From Clostridia bacterium (GTDB lineage Bacteria > Bacillota > Clostridia > Oscillospirales > CAG-272): a stretch of DNA of 64,000 nt. Where the stretch lies: NCBI GenBank assembly GCA_017481495.1, contig JAFUPC010000124.1, positions 1 through 64,000 of the forward strand, in the 5' to 3' direction. This document shows positions 1-5,782 of this stretch, piece after piece; position 1 is the stretch's first letter, and each line of letters opens with the position of its first letter. The position numbers and the translations under genes were made by a program. The notes below the pieces were generated by a model. That model did no database searches. It saw nothing but the letters and a program-made list of their open reading frames with translations, and was not told the origin of the DNA.

Positions 1-25
1 CTTGCCAGATCGCCATATAAAGAAA

Positions 26-67
26 GCGAGTGTTCTACAACATTTCAAATGCTGTAAGAATACTCGC
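26..67 (-). terminator. Terminator hairpin downstream of tRNA-Pro
   Basis: A long imperfect inverted repeat of about 20 bp per arm closes on a very short loop. On the minus strand it is followed by a T-rich stretch (TTTCTTTATAT). It lies 2 bp beyond the CCA end of tRNA-Pro, so it probably ends the tRNA transcript. Confidence 0.75.
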
Positions 68-69
68 CA

Positions 70-145
70 TGGTCGGAGTGACAGGAATCGAACCTGCGCC
101 ATCTTGGTCCCAAACCAAGCGCCTTACCATTAGGCAACACCCCGA
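70..145 (-). tRNA. tRNA-Pro (anticodon TGG)
   Basis: Read on the minus strand this is a full cloverleaf of 76 nt with an encoded CCA end at positions 70-72. The 7-bp acceptor stem is TCGGGGT/ACTCCGA with one G-T pair. The anticodon stem CTTGG/CCAAG frames the loop TTTGGGA, giving anticodon TGG (proline). The T-loop motif GGTTCGATTCC is intact. It is transcribed from the consensus promoter at 354-382 through a tRNA remnant lying between them. Confidence 0.95.
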
Positions 146-292
146 TAAAATATTCGATTTTTTCCGGATTATGGTCAAATCTGTGGTCAAGCCACTATTT
201 TCACCGCCGCTCGATCACAGTTTTCTCGCGTTTCCGCCGTTTTTCGCCCGATTGCTCGCTTATTTGAAAACCGCAGCCGAAAACCACTGCAC

Positions 293-332
293 GCTCCCAA
301 AGCAGGCGCGCTACCAACTGCGCTACATCCCG
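293..332 (-). pseudogene. 5' half of a second tRNA-Pro(TGG) gene
   Basis: The minus strand carries the first 40 nt of a tRNA-Pro: acceptor 5' strand CGGGATG, D-arm AGCGCAGTTGGTAGCGC, and an anticodon loop TTTGGGA (TGG). After the first bases of the anticodon 3' stem the match is lost. No T-arm and no matching 3' acceptor strand follow. It sits immediately downstream of a consensus promoter, so it was probably once a functional gene that lost its 3' half. The 150 bp between it and the intact tRNA-Pro has no recognisable gene. Confidence 0.7.
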
Positions 333-353
333 GAATGATCTGATTACCAATAT

Positions 354-382
354 ATTATACCACAATTCCGTCAGAATGTCAA
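354..382 (-). promoter_or_regulatory. Promoter of the tRNA-Pro locus
   Basis: On the minus strand, TTGACA (382-377), a 17-bp spacer and TATAAT (359-354) match the vegetative consensus exactly. It reads into the tRNA remnant and the intact tRNA-Pro. Confidence 0.85.
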
Positions 383-484
383 TACCAATAAAAACAGAAT
401 CTCCCGCGTTTGAAGCGGCGTGGATTCCGGAATACTGTTTTTCGGAATACAATTCCGAATTCACATGAAAGGATGATTCCGAAC

Positions 485-1396
485 ATGAAAAAAACAACGT
501 GGACACGACTGATTCTGATGCTGGCGGCGCTGTTTTGTGTGTTTGGCACAACGGTTTTTGCAAAAGAACGGTGTACCACCCCGCAAAATGCGGTGTCGCA
601 GAATACGTCGCATGGTGCGATGGGCTGGTATTTCAAAAAAAACGACGATCACACCCTGCCGCCGCTGGATGAGAACCTCTCTTATATTACGCAATACGGC
701 GGATATTATGCGGACACGGAGGCAAGAGACGACGACCGCGTGATCTATCTGACGTTTGATGCGGGATATGAGAACGGCAACGTGGAAAAAATTCTCAATG
801 TGCTGAAAAAGCACGATGCGCAGGGCGCGTTTTTCGTTTTGTCGCATCTCATCGAAGCAGAGCCGGACCTTGTACGGCGGATGGTGTCGGAGGGACATCT
901 GGTCTGCAACCATTCCGCGAACCACCGGGATATGACGACTCTGTCGGAGGGCGCGTTCTGCGAAGAACTGTCATCGCTTGCCGCACTCTTTAAGGAAACG
1001 ACCGGGCGCGACATGGCGATGTACTACCGTCCTCCGGAGGGAAAATTTTCCGAAACTTCCCTTTCTTACGCGCAGAATGCCGGTTACAAGACCATTTTCT
1101 GGAGCCTTGCCTATCCCGACTGGGACAATGACCGTCAGCCAGATCCGGAAAAAGCGAAAGAAACGCTGCTCTCCCACACGCATAATGGCATGGTACTGCT
1201 TCTGCATCCGACCTCCGCGACCAATGCGGCGATTCTGGACGACCTGCTGACCTCCTGGGAAACCGATGGCTACCGGTTCGGCTCACTTGACGAGCTTACG
1301 GCAAAAGCCACAGCGGCAAAAGCCACAGCGGCGAAAACCACAGCGGCATCCGATTCCGTCCGGACGGTCGGCGAAAAGGAAGTGACCGGGACTTGA
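485..1396 (+). CDS. PdaA-like polysaccharide deacetylase
   Basis: This is a 303-residue exported NodB-homology (carbohydrate esterase 4) protein. An N-terminal hydrophobic segment at about residues 5-25 is a signal peptide or anchor. The motif order is that of PdaA-type enzymes: TFDAGYENG (the second motif Asp of ordinary NodB enzymes is Ala here, as is usual in PdaA), NHSANH for metal binding, RPPEGKF, and LLLHPTS. PdaA acts on spore-cortex muramic acid during delta-lactam formation, which fits the sporulation genes nearby, although substrate is inferred. The tail has three AKATAA-type repeats. The start at 485 is preceded by AAAGG; two upstream in-frame ATGs are less well placed. The next gene overlaps by 4 bp. 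Confidence 0.85.
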   Translation: MKKTTWTRLILMLAALFCVFGTTVFAKERCTTPQNAVSQNTSHGAMGWYFKKNDDHTLPPLDENLSYITQYGGYYADTEARDDDRVIYLTFDAGYENGNVEKILNVLKKHDAQGAFFVLSHLIEAEPDLVRRMVSEGHLVCNHSANHRDMTTLSEGAFCEELSSLAALFKETTGRDMAMYYRPPEGKFSETSLSYAQNAGYKTIFWSLAYPDWDNDRQPDPEKAKETLLSHTHNGMVLLLHPTSATNAAILDDLLTSWETDGYRFGSLDELTAKATAAKATAAKTTAASDSVRTVGEKEVTGT

Positions 1397-2121
1397 AACG
1401 GCTGAAACTGTTTCTTATGATACCGGTCATGGCGTGCGCCATGATGCTCAGCACTACGTCCTACAGCGTGATGACGGACTCCAATGTCTACCGGCATCAC
1501 GACAACGACTGCATGAAGATCGCCCTTACCTTTGACGACGGGCCGAGTCCCATGTACACGGCGGAAATTCTCGATTATCTGCAGGCGGAGGATGTCCGCG
1601 CGACGTTCTTTGTCGTCGGGACGCAGGCACGGATGGCGCCGGAGCTTCTGCGGCGGGAAGAAGCGGAGGGACACGAAATCGGCAACCACACCGACAGTCA
1701 TCCAAGACTGTCCCGTCTGCCGATCGCAACGGTTTCCGCCGCCTGCGCGGACTGCTCTGTTCTGCGGCGGGAGATCGAAGCGTGTGCGGAAACGGTCTAT
1801 GAAGCGACCGAAATGCGCACGACCCTGTTCCGCCCGCCGGAAGGCTACTGCACCGAAGCCATCTCTGCTGCCGCCGCGGATATGGATTACCGCATCATTC
1901 TGTGGAACATCGACACCCGCGACTGGGACAACGCGATGGCTGCGGACATTGCGCAGAACATTCTCGACAACGTCACCGCCGGCGACATCATTCTGTTCCA
2001 TGACAGTGTGTCGCGCAAGGACAGCCAGACCCTTGCCGCTCTGAAACTGGTGATTCCAAAGTTGAAAGAGCAGGGCTATCAATTTGTTACGGTGTCGGAG
2101 CTGATCGATACGAATGCGTAA
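1393..2121 (+). CDS. NodB-type polysaccharide deacetylase
   Basis: This 242-residue protein belongs to carbohydrate esterase family 4. Motif 1 is TFDDGPSP with the catalytic and metal-binding aspartates, motif 2 is NHTDSH, motif 3 is RPPEGY, and IILFHDS supplies the later histidine. It looks catalytically complete, unlike its upstream neighbour, whose motif 1 is the PdaA variant. A hydrophobic N-terminus (about residues 4-24) suggests export. The TTG start overlaps the upstream stop (TTGA) with AAGGAAG before it, so the two are translationally coupled. Likely role: deacetylation of N-acetylated cell-wall glycan. An ATG at 1417 is an alternative start. Confidence 0.85.
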   Translation: MKRLKLFLMIPVMACAMMLSTTSYSVMTDSNVYRHHDNDCMKIALTFDDGPSPMYTAEILDYLQAEDVRATFFVVGTQARMAPELLRREEAEGHEIGNHTDSHPRLSRLPIATVSAACADCSVLRREIEACAETVYEATEMRTTLFRPPEGYCTEAISAAAADMDYRIILWNIDTRDWDNAMAADIAQNILDNVTAGDIILFHDSVSRKDSQTLAALKLVIPKLKEQGYQFVTVSELIDTNA

Positions 2122-2122
2122 G

Positions 2123-2157
2123 AAAAACCGCTGTACGGGGAACTGTGCGGCGGTTTT
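2123..2157. terminator. Bidirectional terminator between convergent genes
   Basis: AAAACCGC and GCGGTTTT form a stem right after the deacetylase stop codon and abutting the stop codon of the convergent MocR-type gene. A-rich and T-rich flanks allow it to work on both strands. Confidence 0.7.
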
Positions 2158-3323
2158 CACTTCTTATTCACTGCCCGTCTCGCGCGGCGGACACGGTTGA
2201 CATGGCGTTCAAATTCTCCCGTGTTCAGAAGCTCCGCCAGCACATATTGCTCAAATACCGGCACGGTACAGGAATAAAATCCAAGCTTCTCCTCAAAAAC
2301 CGGCAGAAGCGTTTCCGGGAGAACCAGATATCCGACACGCACAGACGGGGCGATGGTATGCGAAAAGGTATTGAGGTAAAGCACCGAATTGTTTTGAGAC
2401 AATGCAAGGAGACTGTCCTCATTTTTGGTGGAGGGGGTCAGCTCGGAGTCGTAGTTGTCCTCGATCAGATAACCGCCGCGGGACTCCGCCCACGCAAGAT
2501 ACTCGCGCCGCTTTGTTGCATCTGCCGTGATGCCGGACGGGAAACTGCGGAACGGGGTGACGTGGAGGATTTTGGCATGACAGGATGCCAGCGCATCGCT
2601 CCGGATCCCGTTGTCTCCCATCGGAAGCATTTCGCAGAGCGCGCCGTTTGCCTCATAAACGCGGCGGATCTTTTCATATGACGGCGATTCCAGCGCAAAA
2701 AGCGGCGTGGGGTCGTCTGGTGTCCGGAACAGCTGAACGATCAGACTGTACAGATATTCCGCGCCGGAGCCGATGATGACCTGGGACGGGCGGATGGTAC
2801 GGGGACGACCTGCATCCGCTTGGACACCATGTCCGATGGTGCGTGTCAGATATGCCGCCGCCGCCTCCCGCAGCTCCGGTGTACCGTGGTTGGGGGATTT
2901 TACGAGGATGCGCTCGCTGTAATCGGCAAGCACGCGCCGCATTGTGCGGGCAAGCGTGGGGAACGGAAACGTTCCGCCGGTCACAAGTGATGTCGGGGGA
3001 AGTGTCTGCGGGGTCAGCGTTGTATCGGGGGCTGGCGCGGTGTCCTTTCGGGGAAACTCCCCCGTCAGAAAATCGTCGCGGCGGTAGATGACGTAATAGC
3101 CGCTTCGCGGCCGCGCTTCTGTGTATCCCTCATCGCACAGAATGGCATAAGAATGTTCGACCGTGATGACACTGACACCGGATTCCTCCGCAAGCAGGCG
3201 TTTGGAGGGCATCCGGATCCCGGTGGGATAAATGCCGGCTTCGATGTCCTGCCGCAGGGCATGGTATAATTGCAGATACGCGGGTGCGGCGGCATCCGGG
3301 TCGATCTTGTAACCGAGTGACAT
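2157..3323 (-). CDS. MocR/PdxR-type GntR regulator, C-terminally short
   Basis: The protein has 388 residues. Residues 10-75 are a GntR winged helix (PAYLQLYHALRQDIEAG, PSKRLLAEESGVS). Residues 110 onward are a fold-type I aminotransferase domain, with IGSGAEYLY, an ESPSYEKI segment, and a YDSEL segment. Family members bind PLP and control vitamin B6, GABA or amino-acid genes. They are usually about 450-480 residues, and here the protein stops in the C-terminal small domain (EFERHVNRVRR then a short unrelated tail), so roughly 70-90 residues are missing. The PLP-lysine region should lie around the TFSHTIAPSVRVGYLV segment, where I see no obvious Lys, so the co-factor may not be bound covalently. 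The start is chosen for AAAGGA upstream. Confidence 0.8.
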   Translation of the reverse strand: MSLGYKIDPDAAAPAYLQLYHALRQDIEAGIYPTGIRMPSKRLLAEESGVSVITVEHSYAILCDEGYTEARPRSGYYVIYRRDDFLTGEFPRKDTAPAPDTTLTPQTLPPTSLVTGGTFPFPTLARTMRRVLADYSERILVKSPNHGTPELREAAAAYLTRTIGHGVQADAGRPRTIRPSQVIIGSGAEYLYSLIVQLFRTPDDPTPLFALESPSYEKIRRVYEANGALCEMLPMGDNGIRSDALASCHAKILHVTPFRSFPSGITADATKRREYLAWAESRGGYLIEDNYDSELTPSTKNEDSLLALSQNNSVLYLNTFSHTIAPSVRVGYLVLPETLLPVFEEKLGFYSCTVPVFEQYVLAELLNTGEFERHVNRVRRARRAVNKK

Positions 3324-3362
3324 GGGGCTGTCCTTTCTTTTGGAATAAAATCGGGAAACCGC

Positions 3363-3391
3363 TTGCATTGCGGGCGGTTGTGTGTTATAAT
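3363..3391 (+). promoter_or_regulatory. Promoter of the DUF3795-PHP operon
   Basis: TTGCAT (3363-3368), a 17-bp spacer and TATAAT (3386-3391) face the DUF3795 gene. Transcription should begin near 3398, inside the left arm of a 13-bp perfect inverted repeat. Confidence 0.7.
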
Positions 3392-3396
3392 AGATA

Positions 3397-3473
3397 TGTT
3401 CGATAACCTGTCACCATCCATTGAAATCGGGAATATTTACGTTTTTTCCCAGTCAGAATGAGGTTATCGAACA
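3397..3473. promoter_or_regulatory. Perfect 13-bp inverted repeat at the start of a leader
   Basis: TGTTCGATAACCT (3397-3409) and its exact reverse complement (3461-3473) enclose 51 bp. Inside lies a second short repeat, GGGAA/TTCCC. The left arm starts 6 bp after the -10 box, so the arms could act as a double-stranded operator around the start site, or fold into a stem closing the 5' part of the leader of the DUF3795 mRNA. I do not recognise a known riboswitch. Confidence 0.6.
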
Positions 3474-3525
3474 AATCTGATAAATAAAGAATCCATCGGT
3501 TGACAAACAGAGAGGAACAAAAACG

Positions 3526-4026
3526 ATGACCGACGAACAACTGAAAAATGCCGTTGCCCCATGTGGGATCTTGTGCTATACCTGCTTTGGGTACATCGAC
3601 GGGGGCATTCCGTATCATGCCAAAAAACTCCTGGAATTGTACCGCGGCTGGTATTCCGGTCATGTGACCGGCTACGGGGACGACCCGACACCCGAGCAGA
3701 AAGAAAAGCTGGAACGCATCCGCATTTTCATCGAAATGCTGAAAGAGCTGACACTGGAGGGCAGAGAACATTGCGACGGATGCCATAAATGCGAGGGCAA
3801 GCACGGCGGTTGCATTCCCGGCTGTATCGTTCCGGACTGCACAAAGGAACACGGTGTGGACTATTGCGCATTCTGTCCCTCGTTTCCATGTGAAAAGGAA
3901 ATTCCATACGGCGGATGGCTGGATGCAAACCGGTACATCAAAGAACACGGACTTGCAGAATTCTTTGAGACCCACAAAAACCGTGCCCATTATCTCGATT
4001 GCGTGATCGACGAATTGGAACCGTAA
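3526..4026 (+). CDS. DUF3795 cysteine-rich protein
   Basis: The protein has 166 residues and matches the DUF3795 pattern: APCGILCYTCFGY near the N-terminus, CDGCHKCEGKHGGCIPGC in the middle, and YCAFCPSFPCEKE in the third quarter. The many paired cysteines suggest bound zinc or an iron-sulfur cluster. It is cytoplasmic, with no signal peptide. Its biochemical function is unknown. AGAGAGGAAC before ATG supplies the ribosome site. It is followed after 18 bp by a PHP-domain gene, presumably one transcript. Confidence 0.8.
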   Translation: MTDEQLKNAVAPCGILCYTCFGYIDGGIPYHAKKLLELYRGWYSGHVTGYGDDPTPEQKEKLERIRIFIEMLKELTLEGREHCDGCHKCEGKHGGCIPGCIVPDCTKEHGVDYCAFCPSFPCEKEIPYGGWLDANRYIKEHGLAEFFETHKNRAHYLDCVIDELEP

Positions 4027-4044
4027 ATAAGGAGGGATTCCAAC

Positions 4045-5175
4045 ATGAAACACATTGACCCTGCCATGACGTTTGAAAAAGATCTCCACAGCGCTGTGGA
4101 AACCCCGGACTTCACAGCACTTGACCGACTCTATTCCGGTCGGTGCGCAAAATACGGCGACTACCACGCGCATTCCGCATCCGGCGGAACAAGCGACGGA
4201 AAAACGACACCCGAGGAATGGCTGTCCGCGATGCCCGCGCTCGGCATCGACTTCATCGGTCTGATGGATCACAGACAGGTGCGGCATCAGTATCTCGACT
4301 GTTTTACGCCGGAGCATTTTCTCTTTGGCACAGAACCGGCATCCATCTGGGTCGGGGATGTGGAGAAAAAACTCGTCTGCCACTATCTGATGATCTTCCC
4401 GGAGCGGGAAAATCTGGAAACCCTGCTTGCGATGTTCCCGGACGTCTACGAATTTGAGGGCGGCGTTGAAGGGCATTTTGCCTACAAGCCGATCACACGG
4501 AAGCGGTTTCTGGAAATCAAAGATGCGGTGCTCTCGCTTGGCGGCGCGTTTGTCAATGCGCATCCGATGCAGCAGATCGAGAGCACGAAGCTTGACGATT
4601 TCTATTTCGGTGCGTACACGGCAAATGAGGTCATCTACACCGGTGCGTTTTCCGCGCAGGGCAATCCACACACTGCCGCAAACTACCGTCTGTGGACGGA
4701 AATGCTGTCCGCCGGCATGAAGGTATACAACACCGCCACCGCCGATGCCCACGGCGCACCGACCAACAGCGGTGTCAACACGGTTTATGCCGCCGAAGCA
4801 CATTGCAGAGAATATGTAAAGCGCCTGCGCGCGGGCGACCTGAACGCCGGGTACATCGGTCTGAAAATGTGCATTGGTACGCCCGGAGGCGGGGTCACTC
4901 CGATGGGCGGCACGACTTCTTATCGGGATGGCATGACCCTGTATCTGCGCGCGGACGATGCGCACCCGCTGCTCTCCTCCCCCGATGTGCCCCTGCGCCT
5001 TGACATCCACTCCGACCGGGGAATCGTATATTCCGCGCCGTTGACGACCGCCTGTCTGCCGTTTTCCTGTGCGGTCCGGGTGGAACCCGGACGGAAATTC
5101 TACCGCGCGGAAATCGTGTGTGAAGAAACCGGCGCGCCCGCGGCAATCGGGAATCCGATCTGGATGGAGGGGTGA
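4045..5175 (+). CDS. PHP-domain metal-dependent hydrolase
   Basis: This is a 376-residue cytoplasmic protein. The PHP metal-binding motifs appear in order: DYHAHSASGG (residues 34-43), MDHR (about 71), a NAHPMQQIE segment (about 172) and TADAHG (about 231). Such proteins hydrolyse phosphoesters using two or three metal ions. The C-terminal 100 residues form a beta-rich extension of unclear use. The start has a strong AAGGAGG. It is downstream of the DUF3795 gene in the same operon. The substrate cannot be inferred from the sequence. Confidence 0.8.
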   Translation: MKHIDPAMTFEKDLHSAVETPDFTALDRLYSGRCAKYGDYHAHSASGGTSDGKTTPEEWLSAMPALGIDFIGLMDHRQVRHQYLDCFTPEHFLFGTEPASIWVGDVEKKLVCHYLMIFPERENLETLLAMFPDVYEFEGGVEGHFAYKPITRKRFLEIKDAVLSLGGAFVNAHPMQQIESTKLDDFYFGAYTANEVIYTGAFSAQGNPHTAANYRLWTEMLSAGMKVYNTATADAHGAPTNSGVNTVYAAEAHCREYVKRLRAGDLNAGYIGLKMCIGTPGGGVTPMGGTTSYRDGMTLYLRADDAHPLLSSPDVPLRLDIHSDRGIVYSAPLTTACLPFSCAVRVEPGRKFYRAEIVCEETGAPAAIGNPIWMEG

Positions 5176-5240
5176 GGAAGAAAGGGGACTGTGTAAAGAA
5201 GTGTTCTCAACTTAAAGGTTGAGGTATATGCTCCTTTGTG

Positions 5241-5410
5241 TTTGTAGGGGAGCCTGGTAGGCTCCCGAATTCACGAAATCCCTTTGTTTTTATATGGATT
5301 TTATAACATGAATTAGAAATAATATCTACAATATTCGTTTCTGCGAAAGATTATCAAATCCGCGGGAGCATGGTTTCGTAAAGCGAAACCTTTGAGGCAT
5401 CCCCTGCAAA
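5241..5410. repeat. MITE-like palindromic repeat, family A copy 1
   Basis: The 170-bp element begins TTTGTAGGGG and ends CCCCTGCAAA, which are 9/10 inverted. Its right 50 bp, read in reverse, closely match the left ends of the copies at 14212 and 62541, including a stem of the type GGTTTCG...CGAAACC and then GCTCCCGCG. The left end has its own perfect stem GGAGCCT/AGGCTCC. No transposase is present. Confidence 0.7.
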
Positions 5411-5472
5411 TGCAGAGAAGAAGGTGCACTATCTCCCGTGGCGATGGCATCCCCATCCCTCCCCCAAAAAAT

Positions 5473-5510
5473 CCACCGTCAGCGGTTATCTCACCCGCTT
5501 CAGACGGTGG
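5473..5510 (-). terminator. Terminator downstream of metH
   Basis: CCACCGTC and GACGGTGG form the outer stem, with AGCGG/CCGCT inside. On the minus strand the stem is followed by ATTTTTT. It is the first terminator after metH. The plus strand also has TTTTCTTTT after it, so it can work in both directions. Confidence 0.75.
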
Positions 5511-5743
5511 TTTTCTTTTATCGAGCGGATGATCATATACACCGCTGTCACAAGAATCGTGAACAGCACCGTGACCCCTGTCGCGCCGGTGACAATGCGG
5601 CGAAAGCAGATGAGACTGTAAACGGAGCAGGGAAGCATCACGCTTGTGTAGATGCCGAGTACCGTTGTCGTGCCGAAATGCGGACACAGAACCGCAGGAA
5701 ACGGGAACGAATATGCTTGCGCACAAGGGCACTTCTTTCTGTT
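5486..5743 (-). pseudogene. Possible decayed membrane-protein gene
   Basis: The minus strand has an open frame that ends with TAA inside the metH terminator. Its translation looks like real protein: two hydrophobic helices (VLGIYTSVMLPCSVYSLICF and ATGVTVLFTILVTAVYMII) followed by a basic tail. There is no good start codon or ribosome site; the frame is cut by a TGA in the tandem repeat at the metH 3' end. I read it as the C-terminal remnant of a small membrane protein, but a short real gene starting at an internal GTG or ATG is possible. Confidence 0.3.
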
Positions 5744-5782
5744 TCAGACGGTCTGTTTCAGACGGTCTGTCTCAGACGGTCA
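5741..5782. repeat. Three tandem 14-bp repeats at the metH 3' end
   Basis: The unit GTTTCAGACGGTCT occurs at 5741-5754 and 5755-5768, and a variant at 5769-5782. The last unit contains the metH stop codon. Each unit holds the palindrome CAGACGGTCTG with one mismatch. It looks like recent slippage expansion. Confidence 0.8.

Noticed and set aside
3499..3525. TTGACA just before the DUF3795 start
   Set aside because: It is too close to the start codon to serve as a -35 box, and no -10 box follows.
3385..5010. 541-codon frame antisense to the DUF3795 and PHP genes
   Set aside because: The plus-strand genes have motifs and ribosome sites; this frame has none.
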